Positions 9,843-19,472 of a DNA stretch of 34,035 nt are shown one piece after another. Source of the DNA: Bradymonadales bacterium (GTDB lineage Bacteria > Myxococcota_A > UBA9042 > PWKZ01). Location of the stretch: the NCBI GenBank assembly GCA_003559575.1, contig PWKZ01000007.1, positions 1-34,035 on the forward strand, given 5' to 3'. Each line of letters starts with the position of its first letter. The stretch's first letter is position 1. Under the pieces are notes generated by a model. It was not told the origin of the DNA. It did not search any database and saw only the letters and a list, made by a program, of their open reading frames with translations. The position numbers and the translations under genes are program-made.

Positions 9843-10063
9843 CTTGAGATCATTAGGAAAATCCCATCCGACAGGCGCCGCCCGCGCCTTCCTGCTCACC
9901 CGTCAATGAGCCCCATTCATGGCCGTTTTGAAGGGCCATTTGTAGCAAAAAATGTAGCCCCCGTCGGAGCCGTCTGGCTAACAGGCAACCAATGTGTTAT
10001 AGAATCAAGCCACTTGAGACACACATCGGGAGCGCCGGATTCGGTCGCTCATAGGATGTCGGA

Positions 10064-11671
10064 ATGGGCTGCTTGCTAGGTTTTGCCGCTCTTTTATTGG
10101 TCGCCTGGTGTGTCGTGCGCGCGGCGCGGACCATCCGCGACTGTCTCTCCAGTCGGTGGCCCTGGTTCGCTTTCGCGCTCCTCGTCGTAATTCAAATCAT
10201 CCTCCACTGTAACACCACGGCGTTCCTGGCCGACATTGCGCCGAGCACCGCGATGGCGGTCAACCCTCACACGCTCCGCTACTCTTACCTCTGGGGAGCG
10301 GTGCTGTCGGTGATGCCGTTCACTCTCGAAGTCTGGCATGTGGCCGTGTTCAACAACGCACTCGGCGTCTTGATGTTGTTCCCCCTGTTCTCCTTTCTCC
10401 TGGGCTTCTGGCGGCATGAGCGCGTCGCGCTCGTCTCCCTGGCCTTCGCCGTCTTTGCCATCACCCCGCTCAAGTTCATCAGCTCCGAAGGGCAGTTTGC
10501 CCTCCTCTTGTTTTGCGCCACGGCCGGCGCCGACAGGCTGCTCTGCTGGTTGGGCTCGGCGCGACGCTCGGATCTCTTTCTGGCGGCGGCTTGCCTGAGC
10601 TGTGCCGCCAACCTGCGGCCCGAAGGGTTCCTGGTGGTCGCGTCCGTCGCGCTGTTGATTTTGTTGAAGCCCGCCCGCCTGAAGATGATGTTCAGGCCGC
10701 TGAACCTCCTCCTGATCGCGCTGCCGGTGTCGCTCGTGGCGCTCGGCCCGTTTGTCGGACTCTTCAGGGAGGCGCTGGGAGGAACCGGGCTGGACTGGTT
10801 TTCGCCGAACCCTTTGCACTACCTGGCGTTTGCCTTCTACTTTTGGCCCGAAGGATTCTTCGCGAGCTCTGTGTATGCCGCCTTCATGTTCGGGCTGACT
10901 CTGATGGTCGCGCGGCGGATGCCGGCGCTGCGCTTACGCCTCTTGCTGCTGGTCCTGATGATAGGGGTGGTGTCCTTTGGTATGGCGCGGCCGACGACGT
11001 ACTCCAACGAGCGCTATCTCGTGACGGCGGTGTTGCTGCAGTGGGTCTTTGTCGGCGCGGTGGTTTACCACGGAGTGGGCCTCCTGTTGCAGAGTTGGAG
11101 CACAAGACGACGGCAGATTGCGCAACTCGTGGTTTGCGCCGTGGGCTTGAGCGCCGCTTTTCTGGCAGAGGCCCGCCTCCTCGACAAGAAATGGGCCCAC
11201 ACGGCGGAGTACACGTTTCTCATCCAAACGCTCGAGAAGTTGCCGGACGGCTCCACGATCCTCGCCGACCTGTTTTGGGAGCGCGAGGCCGGGCTCGAAA
11301 TACATGGCAACTCGCTCTCAATGTTGGTCGACAGGCGCCACGAGTGGCTGGATTTCAAGGATTTGGACAGCCTGGCGGATCTCGAAGAGGCATACTTCTA
11401 TCTCGGTGGAAGCTGTCGCATCAGACAAAGAGATGGGCAGGGCGGATTGCCCTACGAGACCTTCAGTGAGTTTTTCCCAAAATGTCGCGCGGCGCTCGAA
11501 TCGCTCCAAGAGCGGGGCACGATGGAGCTACTGTACGAGACCCGGGCGCCGGGGAGATCTCTGGTGGGCGGCACCAGCACCAGGAAGTCGATTCCGATAG
11601 AATTGTACCACTTCACAGCTGATCAAGAGGACTCAAAGGCGACCGCAGCGCGCGCAGCCGGGGAGAATTGA
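10064..11671 (+). CDS. Polytopic membrane protein, GT-C glycosyltransferase-like
   Basis: 535 aa with many hydrophobic segments and a soluble C-terminal part; overall layout resembles GT-C/PMT-like membrane proteins. No diagnostic motif identified by eye. Confidence 0.6.
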   Translation: MGCLLGFAALLLVAWCVVRAARTIRDCLSSRWPWFAFALLVVIQIILHCNTTAFLADIAPSTAMAVNPHTLRYSYLWGAVLSVMPFTLEVWHVAVFNNALGVLMLFPLFSFLLGFWRHERVALVSLAFAVFAITPLKFISSEGQFALLLFCATAGADRLLCWLGSARRSDLFLAAACLSCAANLRPEGFLVVASVALLILLKPARLKMMFRPLNLLLIALPVSLVALGPFVGLFREALGGTGLDWFSPNPLHYLAFAFYFWPEGFFASSVYAAFMFGLTLMVARRMPALRLRLLLLVLMIGVVSFGMARPTTYSNERYLVTAVLLQWVFVGAVVYHGVGLLLQSWSTRRRQIAQLVVCAVGLSAAFLAEARLLDKKWAHTAEYTFLIQTLEKLPDGSTILADLFWEREAGLEIHGNSLSMLVDRRHEWLDFKDLDSLADLEEAYFYLGGSCRIRQRDGQGGLPYETFSEFFPKCRAALESLQERGTMELLYETRAPGRSLVGGTSTRKSIPIELYHFTADQEDSKATAARAAGEN

Positions 11672-12748
11672 GCGGCGCACCGCCCGCCGCAGCGCGCGGT
11701 AGGAGCGCCCATTCCAGATCTCCAGCAAGGGCTCTCGCAGGGCGTTGCCGAGCTTGGTGTCCATGTAGTTGAGACATGGAATCACGTTGCCCGCAGGATC
11801 GAGAAACAACGAACGCCAAACGAACAAGCACATCCGGCTCATGGAGTGCCGGGCGGTGTACCAGCTGCGCATCTCATCGTCGCCGAGGCGAGGTTTGAGC
11901 ACTAGAAAGCTCCCGTAGCGGCGGCGTAGCGCGGACAGCACGCGCGCGATCTCGGCGGGCGAGTCGCCGAACCGAGTGTCGCCCCGGATATAGGAGCTGA
12001 GCTTCATTCGCGCGCGGAGATTCTCCGGCAGGTGCACGCGGCAATACTCCTGGTGGCGCTCGATCTCGGGATCGGTAATGAACTCGAGATGCTCGATCCG
12101 CACCTGGTCGACACCGATGCGCGCTCCAATCTCAACTACCTCGGCGATGTGGTCGATGTTGTTGCCCGTGAGCACCACGTTCAGCAGCACCCGCGTCTTG
12201 CCCTTGGAGCGGCAGAACAGCTCAATATTGTCTATTACGCGCTCAAAAGTCCCAGTTGTTCGCGTAATGCGCGCATGGACCGCCTCCGGACCGTGCAGAG
12301 AGAAGATCATCTGCTCCGGACCGAGCGCTTTCAAGTCGCGCCCCACCTCGCCGGTAACCGCCAGACCGTTTGAGATCATGCCGAGCGGCAGACCGTGCTT
12401 CTTGACGGCGACGACCAGATCCAGCACATCGTCTCGCACGAACGGTTCGCCGCCACCGAAAAAGAAGGTCGGCCTGAATGGCAGCGTCTGGCGGACGATA
12501 TGTCCGAGCTCGTCGGCGGACAGCTCCTGATGCGCTTGCCGGCGAAACGCTCCGACCTCGCACATCTCGCAGTTCATGTTGCACCGCGAGGTGACGAGTA
12601 GGTTGAGCACCATCGGCGGCCCGGCCCACCCCCCAGGCGAGACGAGATCGCGCGGCAACGTGAGCATATTGGACGCGAGTAGCCGCGGCGGAAACAAGCA
12701 GGTGAAGGTGCGCAGGCAGTCGAGCTGCGATTGCAATGTCGTCGCCAC
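11633..12748 (-). CDS. Radical SAM protein with SPASM/Twitch-like C-terminus (start uncertain: GTG 12748/12754 or ATG 12667)
   Basis: LLVTSRCNMNCEMCEVGAF (CX3CX2C), FFFGGGEPFVRDD; C-terminal CLFVWRSLFLDPAGNVIPCLNYMDTKLGNAL...GCARCGRL. Confidence 0.88.
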   Translation of the reverse strand: MATTLQSQLDCLRTFTCLFPPRLLASNMLTLPRDLVSPGGWAGPPMVLNLLVTSRCNMNCEMCEVGAFRRQAHQELSADELGHIVRQTLPFRPTFFFGGGEPFVRDDVLDLVVAVKKHGLPLGMISNGLAVTGEVGRDLKALGPEQMIFSLHGPEAVHARITRTTGTFERVIDNIELFCRSKGKTRVLLNVVLTGNNIDHIAEVVEIGARIGVDQVRIEHLEFITDPEIERHQEYCRVHLPENLRARMKLSSYIRGDTRFGDSPAEIARVLSALRRRYGSFLVLKPRLGDDEMRSWYTARHSMSRMCLFVWRSLFLDPAGNVIPCLNYMDTKLGNALREPLLEIWNGRSYRALRRAVRRSILPGCARCGRL

Positions 12749-12756
12749 CCCCACTC

Positions 12757-14460
12757 CTATCCTTCCGCCGACGTCGAAGGCGGCGCGACAGCCAGATAAG
12801 GGCCTATCGCCAGCGCGTCGAGCCGGGCCTGCCGCCAAGCGCCGATGGCCTCCTCGGGGCGGCAGACGATGGGCTCCTCGTGCATGTTCAAGCTGGTGTT
12901 GATGAGCGCCGGCAGTCCACTCAAGCGGGTGTATTCCTCGAGAATTCGCGCCAACGCCGGGTGCGCCGCGCGGGTCACTCGCTGCGGACGCGCCGTGGCG
13001 TCCACATGCACCGCTCCCGGCGCCAGTTCGCGCATCCTGGGGGTCACATCGAAGCTTATGGTCATGAACTGGGAAGCGTGCCGCGCCTTGCCGCCGCCGA
13101 TGATACAGGAGTCGAACTCGTCTTCGTGAATGACCGGCGCAAACGGCATGATCGGGTTGCGCTTGAGCTTCCGGTTGAGCCAGTTGATCGTGTCGGGATC
13201 GGTGGCCGGCGCGAGGATCGAGCGATTGCCGAGCGCTCGCGGGCCGCACTCCATGCGCCCGTCGAAGCGCGCCACCGTCTTCCCCTGCGCAAGCAACTTG
13301 GCCACCTCGAGTTCGATGTCGAGCCCACCGCGGAAAGTGACCCCGGCCTCCTCTAGCGCGGCGCGGATCTCGTAATTGGTGAACTCCGGGCCCAAAAACA
13401 CGTCCGGCAGGGGCTCCGGCGGCGATCTCAAGAACGCCTCTGCCCCACCGATTGAAAGTCCTCCGTCACCCATGTGCGGCATCACATAAATACGGTGCAC
13501 CTCCGGCATCGCCGCCAGCCGCTGGTTGAGCTTCACGTTGGCAAACGCGCCCCCGGCCAACGCCACATGATCACACCCGGTGCGCCGTAGCCAATGGCGC
13601 AAGTAGTCGGTGAGCACCTCTTCCAGGTTTTTCTGAAAGGACGAGGCGATTTCTTCGCGCGAAAACTTGGCCAGCGCCGAATACGGCCGGCCTCTCGGCG
13701 ATCGCGGCAGCAGGTGGTTTTGAGTGCTCAACCGACCATTCTCGTGCCAGAGAATGCGGCGCGCCTCCTCGAGCGCCGGGTAGGTATCGTCATGCGCCGC
13801 CAGAGCGTTCACCTTGCCCTCATCGCGCACCGCAGTGTAGCCCAGCAGCTCCGTCAACCGTGAGTAGTAGAGAGTCAGCGCCGAGTAACCGGTCTCTTCG
13901 TGCAACAGCGTGAGCCCCTTGCCACGCTCGCCGACACTGACCGTCACCGCGAGCCCATCGCCGAGACCGTCGGCGGTGAGGACCAGCGTGCGGTCGAACC
14001 CCGAGGTGGCAAAAGCCCCGTAGGCATGGGCCACATGATGATCGACGACGTGTAAGTCGGCCTCGATCCCGAGCGCGCGAAGCTCGCGGGCCAGAACCAA
14101 CCGCGCGGCGGCCGCTTCCGCGGCCAGCGGCAGCCGCAATTTACGGGCGACGGTCTGATAGGTGATGAACGCGCTCAACAGGTAGCGGAATTGACCGTTC
14201 CAACGCCGCAGCGGTTGGTGAGCGCCACGGAACAGCCGGGCCAGGATGTTGGGAGTGATAGCGCTCCCGAGCACCACCGCGTCGACGTCTCGCGGCTCCA
14301 GCGCCGCAATTTTGAGCACCGCCGAAATGGACTCGCGCGGCACGCCGCCCCAGAGTTTGATGCGGTTCAAGCGCTCTTCGTTGACGGCGGCCACGAGTCG
14401 GCCGTCGACCAGGAGGGCGGCGCCGGCGTCCTGGCTGTCACAGATGCCCAGTACGATCAT
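12757..14460 (-). CDS. Carbamoyltransferase, NodU/CmcH family
   Basis: MIVLGICDSQDAGAALLVDGRLVAAVNEERLNRIKLWGGVP, VVDHHVAHAYGAFATSGF, LALAGGAFANVKLNQRL, FDGRMECGPRALGNRSILA, PALINTSLNMHEEPIV. Confidence 0.92.
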   Translation of the reverse strand: MIVLGICDSQDAGAALLVDGRLVAAVNEERLNRIKLWGGVPRESISAVLKIAALEPRDVDAVVLGSAITPNILARLFRGAHQPLRRWNGQFRYLLSAFITYQTVARKLRLPLAAEAAAARLVLARELRALGIEADLHVVDHHVAHAYGAFATSGFDRTLVLTADGLGDGLAVTVSVGERGKGLTLLHEETGYSALTLYYSRLTELLGYTAVRDEGKVNALAAHDDTYPALEEARRILWHENGRLSTQNHLLPRSPRGRPYSALAKFSREEIASSFQKNLEEVLTDYLRHWLRRTGCDHVALAGGAFANVKLNQRLAAMPEVHRIYVMPHMGDGGLSIGGAEAFLRSPPEPLPDVFLGPEFTNYEIRAALEEAGVTFRGGLDIELEVAKLLAQGKTVARFDGRMECGPRALGNRSILAPATDPDTINWLNRKLKRNPIMPFAPVIHEDEFDSCIIGGGKARHASQFMTISFDVTPRMRELAPGAVHVDATARPQRVTRAAHPALARILEEYTRLSGLPALINTSLNMHEEPIVCRPEEAIGAWRQARLDALAIGPYLAVAPPSTSAEG

Positions 14461-15749
14461 GGTGCTCCCGTGTCCCGTTTGTCCCCGCCGCTCGCCATTG
14501 ACTCCTCGACGGCGGCGGCGATCCGATCCATCTCGGCCGAACCAAGCTCCGGTCCCACCGGCAAATAGAGGTTGGACCGCTCGAGCTCGGCGCTGTGAGG
14601 GTACTCCGGTTGCCCGGGGGAGTTCGGCAGCCGCGAGCAGTCCATGAGGTAGCCCGCCGTCGAGTCGACACCGCGGGCGAGCAACCGGCGGCGAAGCGCC
14701 AGGCGGTCGGCAACGCGCACGACCACGTTGGTCCAGAGCGGCTCCGCGTCCGCCACCGGCTGCTGGAGGCTCACCCCCGGGACGTGGCGCAGGCGATCGC
14801 GCAGGCGCAAAGCGTTGCTCAGCCGGCGCTCGTTGGCTCGCTCGAGATCGGCCAGCACCGCCAGACCGGCGCCGGCCTGAGCCGGCCCCATCGGCGCCAT
14901 CATGGCGTCGATATCCAACACCCCGTGATCGAACGCCGCAGGGCGCATTTTGACCAGTGTGTCGACCATCGCCGGCGACAATCCGTCCAAAGCGCGGATT
15001 GCCGGGAAGACACCGTTCGAGAACACCCACGGTCGTGTCGCCACCCAGATGGCGGCGCAGGAGAGGAGTGTGCGCAACACCGCCACCCTCCCGGCGGCAG
15101 GATTGCGCCCGACGACTGCGCGGGCGCGGCGCGCCACCCCGGAGTCGCCGGTGGTGAGCATCCCACCCTTGAGGGTGTTGAGCGCTTTCATGGGGCCAAA
15201 ACTGAACAGCGCCGGAGAGCCTTGCGCGCCGACCCGCCGCCGGCCGCACCGGGCACCCAGCGCTTGCGCGCAGTCCTCGACCAGGACGAGGCCGTGGCGC
15301 CGGGCCAGGGTCTTGAGCGCCCCGAGCGGTGCGGGGTTGCCGTAGAGATGAGTGGCCAACAGGAAGCCCGTCTCGGGAGTCAGCGCGGCCTCAACCGCCG
15401 CCGGATCCAGGTTGAAGGTTTGAGGATCGATGTCCACGAAGCGAGGGATGAGCCCGAGGCCCCGGATCACCCCAACCACCTCGGGGACGTTGTAGGCCGC
15501 CAACACCACACCCTGCCCGCGCTTGGCGCCACACGCCTCGAGAATCGCCGCCAGGGCGACTTTGCCGGATCCGACCGCGACGGCGTGGCGCACTCCGAGC
15601 CAGGTGGCAAACGCCTCTTCAAACCTCGCCACGGTGCGCTCGGCGCTCGATCTCCAGAGGAGGCCGCCGAGCGCGCCGGTCAGTTGCCGCCCGGAAAACC
15701 GAACCGTCCCGCGCGGAATTCGGCGCCGGCTCGTGTTCAACCTCGCCAC
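14457..15749 (-). CDS. DegT/DnrJ/EryC1-family PLP-dependent sugar aminotransferase
   Basis: FEEAFATWLGVRHAVAVGSGKVALAAIL, VEDCAQALGARC, SFGPMKALNTLKGGMLTT (PLP Lys context). 4-nt overlap with the next gene. Confidence 0.88.
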   Translation of the reverse strand: MARLNTSRRRIPRGTVRFSGRQLTGALGGLLWRSSAERTVARFEEAFATWLGVRHAVAVGSGKVALAAILEACGAKRGQGVVLAAYNVPEVVGVIRGLGLIPRFVDIDPQTFNLDPAAVEAALTPETGFLLATHLYGNPAPLGALKTLARRHGLVLVEDCAQALGARCGRRRVGAQGSPALFSFGPMKALNTLKGGMLTTGDSGVARRARAVVGRNPAAGRVAVLRTLLSCAAIWVATRPWVFSNGVFPAIRALDGLSPAMVDTLVKMRPAAFDHGVLDIDAMMAPMGPAQAGAGLAVLADLERANERRLSNALRLRDRLRHVPGVSLQQPVADAEPLWTNVVVRVADRLALRRRLLARGVDSTAGYLMDCSRLPNSPGQPEYPHSAELERSNLYLPVGPELGSAEMDRIAAAVEESMASGGDKRDTGAP

Positions 15750-16975
15750 CGTTTGCGTTCCAGCGCGCCCTGATTTTCAAGCCCGGAACCCAACCCAAAC
15801 CATTTGTCGTAAACGGACAGCGGCAAAAATCCGAGCCGACAAAGCACCCAAATGGGATACTTGACCTTGTTGAGCAGATTGAGGCTGTTGGGATAGTCGG
15901 TGAAGTTGCGGGGCGGGAGCCGCATGTATTCGTCGAACTCGTCGCGCGTGATCCCGAGCCTGTCGATGCACAGACGGATCACGTCCTCGTCTTCGATGAC
16001 GTAGATCTCCTCGAGCGCTTCGAGCGCCGCGCGACGCTCCATCTGGCCGGAGCGCACCAGCGCGGCGTAACTGGTGCGCCGGATGTCAACACCGAACTTG
16101 ATTCGTTGCACATGGGAGATAAGAGCCCAATAGAGATCGTCGAAATAGTGTGCTCCGGGATAGACCCACCCGAAATCGCGCGCCATCATCTCTTCCGCTT
16201 CGCGGCGCACGTAGGGGTAGTTGTACAGTGGCGCCAGCACGCGGATTCCTTTGACGATCAAATAGTAGGCGAGCTCCTTGACTCCGAGGCTGTAACCCGG
16301 CGCCGTAGGCTCCCAGGGGGGGAACTCCACCCGGCCGAAGCGTTTGTGGATCGCCCGCAGATAGTCGCCGTCAAAGTACGCCCAGCACAGCGGCTTCAGC
16401 CCTTCGGTGCGAAACGACTGGCCGAAGAGGATGTGCTTGATCCCTTCCTTGGCGGCGACCCCGTAGAGTGAAGCGCCAATCCCGACGTCGGTCCCCGAGT
16501 TCATCAGAGGAGTTGAGGCCTTGAGTTCCGTGATTTTCAAGTCCTTGGCGAGACGCCAGTCCGAGGTGATTGTCCGTAGCTCGACACCGAGATGTCTGAC
16601 CTGCTTGATCATGTTCTCGCCGCCGACGGGGTTATCAAAGCCGTCGTTGAAGTGCACCGCCAACGGCCTGAGTCCCCACTCCTTCTTGGCCAGATGAAGA
16701 AGAAAAGAGCTGTCCCGTCCCCCGCTCACACCAATCACGCAGTCGTATGGCTTGCCGGCGCCGCCCGTCTTGATCGAGTCGATGAGTTTTGCGAGCGCGC
16801 GGCGGCCTTCGGGGCCTTCATTCGGGTAGGCGCGGCAAAGTTGATCGTGCAGGTGACAATAGAAGCAGACCCCGCTCGAGTCGAAGGTTATCCCAGGGGT
16901 GGAAGTGTCTTGCACACAGCGGACGCAAAGTTGGTAGGTGGGGCTCGTGTGAAACCGCTGACTACTCCTGAACAT
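15737..16975 (-). CDS. N-acetyl sugar amidotransferase (PseA/WbpG-like)
   Basis: LCVRCVQDTSTPGITFDSSGVCFYC Zn-ribbon-like N-terminus, PP-loop GVSGGRDSSFLLHLAKKEWGLRPLAVHFNDGFDN, ELRTITSDW. Confidence 0.88.
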   Translation of the reverse strand: MFRSSQRFHTSPTYQLCVRCVQDTSTPGITFDSSGVCFYCHLHDQLCRAYPNEGPEGRRALAKLIDSIKTGGAGKPYDCVIGVSGGRDSSFLLHLAKKEWGLRPLAVHFNDGFDNPVGGENMIKQVRHLGVELRTITSDWRLAKDLKITELKASTPLMNSGTDVGIGASLYGVAAKEGIKHILFGQSFRTEGLKPLCWAYFDGDYLRAIHKRFGRVEFPPWEPTAPGYSLGVKELAYYLIVKGIRVLAPLYNYPYVRREAEEMMARDFGWVYPGAHYFDDLYWALISHVQRIKFGVDIRRTSYAALVRSGQMERRAALEALEEIYVIEDEDVIRLCIDRLGITRDEFDEYMRLPPRNFTDYPNSLNLLNKVKYPIWVLCRLGFLPLSVYDKWFGLGSGLENQGALERKRWRG

Positions 16976-17306
16976 CTCTCCCCTCTCGCTCCCGGTCGTC
17001 GGCCGACAAAAAACGCGCGCGCCTGCAAACTGTTTAACAGGGATCGACTCCGACGCACAGTCGGCTTTTTGCTTGGCCCACCAGTACGCTGCCCCGGCCA
17101 ACCGGGCCTTGTCAATAGATCGCGGGGCGATCGCCAGGGCAATCGCCAGGGCGGTCGCACCTCAAGCCATCGATTCGGCGCTACTCTTCATGCGATTGCC
17201 CTGAGAACTCGCGGCGTCGCGGTGGCGCTTTTGCACCCCAAAGTGTATGGTAGGCGCCTCGTGTCCGGGTCGCGGCGACGATCCAATATTGCCGGAGGAG
17301 TATACA

Positions 17307-19472
17307 ATGCCCAAGATTTCTCTCGTGTTACTACTCACCATGATCACGGCCTGCGCCACCGTCAAAGAGACCAAACCGGACGAAGTGCCGGCCCGTGCCG
17401 CCGAGGAAGATGCGATGACGCTCGAAGCTAATCCGTTCCTGGAAGAGAGCCCTCTGCCCCACGGTATGCCGCCGTTCGACCGCATTGAGAACGAACACTA
17501 TCTGCCGGCCTTCCTCTTGGGGATGGAGCAACAGCTCGAAGAGATCGAGCTTATCGCCAACTCGCGCGAGGCGCCGACCTTCGAGAACACAATCGTCGCA
17601 ATGGAACTGAGCGGACAGCTTTTGAGCAGGGTCGGGCGCGTCTTTCGCAACCTGAACTCGGCGCACACCAACCCCGAGCTGCAAGCTGTGCAGAGGGAGG
17701 TGGCGCCGCGTCACGCCGCTCACATGGACGCGATCTTTTTAAATGAGAGGCTCTATACCCGTCTCCAGGCGATCTATGAGCAGCGCGCCGAGCTGAGCCT
17801 TGACGCCGAGTCCCGCTGGTTGCTCGAACGCTACCACACCGATTTCGTGCGCGCCGGGGCCAATCTCGGCCCGGAGGAGAAAGAGCGGCTGAAGGCCATC
17901 AACTCCGAGCTGGCCTCGCTCGCCACCGAGTTTCAAAACAACGTTTTGGCCGAGACCAACAACAACGCAGTGCTGGTTGAGACGGCGGGCGAACTCCAAG
18001 GGCTCTCCGACAGTGAACTGGCCACCGCCGCCGAGGCCGCCGCCGAGGCCGGTCACGAGGGCAAATACCTGCTGACGCTGCAGAACACCACCATCCAGCC
18101 GATCATGAACAACATACTAAACCGCGAGCTTCGCCAGCGCATCCACGTCGCCTCCATCTCGCGCGGCGCGCGCGACAACGAATACGACAACCGCGAGATA
18201 TTGGTGCGAATGGCGGTGCTGCGGGCCGAGCGTGCGCAAATGCTCGGCTACGACAACGCCGCGCAGTACATCCTGGAGGACCAGACCGCCGCCACCCCCG
18301 AGGCGGTCAACGAGTTACTGGCGATTCTGGCGCCCCCCGCCAGGGCCAACGCTGAAAAGGAAGCGGCCGATCTCCAGGCCCTGATCGACGCCGAAGGCGG
18401 CGACTTCACGCTTCAACCGTGGGACTGGGCCTTTTATGCCGAGCAAGTGCGGGAGACCCGCTACGACATCGACGCGTCTCAACTCAAACCCTACTTCGAG
18501 TTGAACTCGATTATTGAAAATGGGCTGTTCTACTCGGCCGAGCGCCTGTTCGGCATCAGCTTCAAGGAGCGCCCCGACTTGCCGGTCTACCACCCGGACG
18601 TGCGCGTCTGGCAGGTCTTCGACGAAGACGGCACTTCGCTGGGGCTCTTCCTGGGCGACTTTTGGGCGCGCGATTCAAAGCGCGGCGGCGCATGGATGAA
18701 CCAGTACACGCTCCAGTCCCACCTCCTCGGGACCCGCGCGGTGGTGGGCAACCACATGAACATCGTCAAGCCGCCCGAGGGCCGGCCCACCCTGCTGACG
18801 GTGCGCGAAGTGGAGACCCTGTTTCACGAATTCGGTCACGCCGTCCACGGGCTGTTTTCAAATGTTCGCTACCCGCGCTTCAGCGGCACCTCCGTACCGC
18901 GCGATTTCGTCGAGTTCCCCTCCCAGGTGTATGAGATGTGGGCCTTTTGGCCCGAGGTGCTGGCCAACTACGCGCGCCACTACCAGACGGGCGAGCGGAT
19001 CCCGCAGGAGCTGCTCGACCGTGTCCTCGCGGCGCGCCAGTTCAATCAGGGCTACATTACCACCGAGTATGTGGCCGCCTCTTTCATCGATCAGGCCTGG
19101 CATCAACTCCCGGCCGACGAGATCCCGTCCGACATCGAGGCTCTCGAGACCACTACCCTCGAAAAGGCGGGTCTACTGATGGAGGCGATCCCACCGCGCT
19201 ACCACAGCACTTATTTCAACCACGTCTTCTCGTCGCCGTCGGGATACGCGGCGGCTTACTACGCCTATATCTGGTCCGAGGTGCTGGACGCCGACAGCGT
19301 CCTTTGGTTCGAAGAAAACGGTGGACTCACGCGCGAAAACGGGCAGCGGCTTCGCGACAAGATCCTGTCGCGCGGCGGCAGCCGCGACGCGATGGAACTA
19401 TATCTCGAGTTCACCGGACGCGAGCCGAAGATCGAGCCGCTGCTGATTCGTCGAGGGCTGATGACGCCATGA
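17307..19472 (+). CDS. M3-family oligopeptidase / peptidyl-dipeptidase Dcp-like lipoprotein
   Basis: MPKISLVLLLTMITACAT lipoprotein signal; NPFLEESPLPHGMPPFDRIENEHYLPAF; zinc motif LFHEFGHAVHGLF; GGAGGAG RBS. Confidence 0.93.
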   Translation: MPKISLVLLLTMITACATVKETKPDEVPARAAEEDAMTLEANPFLEESPLPHGMPPFDRIENEHYLPAFLLGMEQQLEEIELIANSREAPTFENTIVAMELSGQLLSRVGRVFRNLNSAHTNPELQAVQREVAPRHAAHMDAIFLNERLYTRLQAIYEQRAELSLDAESRWLLERYHTDFVRAGANLGPEEKERLKAINSELASLATEFQNNVLAETNNNAVLVETAGELQGLSDSELATAAEAAAEAGHEGKYLLTLQNTTIQPIMNNILNRELRQRIHVASISRGARDNEYDNREILVRMAVLRAERAQMLGYDNAAQYILEDQTAATPEAVNELLAILAPPARANAEKEAADLQALIDAEGGDFTLQPWDWAFYAEQVRETRYDIDASQLKPYFELNSIIENGLFYSAERLFGISFKERPDLPVYHPDVRVWQVFDEDGTSLGLFLGDFWARDSKRGGAWMNQYTLQSHLLGTRAVVGNHMNIVKPPEGRPTLLTVREVETLFHEFGHAVHGLFSNVRYPRFSGTSVPRDFVEFPSQVYEMWAFWPEVLANYARHYQTGERIPQELLDRVLAARQFNQGYITTEYVAASFIDQAWHQLPADEIPSDIEALETTTLEKAGLLMEAIPPRYHSTYFNHVFSSPSGYAAAYYAYIWSEVLDADSVLWFEENGGLTRENGQRLRDKILSRGGSRDAMELYLEFTGREPKIEPLLIRRGLMTP

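Noticed and set aside
9758-10063. Possible genomic island inserted at tRNA-Leu
   Set aside because: No integrase and no second copy of the tRNA 3' end (ttcgacccccaccttcggca) seen downstream.
17126-17158. Short direct repeat cgatcgccagggc/caatcgccagggc with a GCGATCGC palindrome
   Set aside because: Two short imperfect copies in an intergenic region; no array, expected occasionally in GC-rich DNA.
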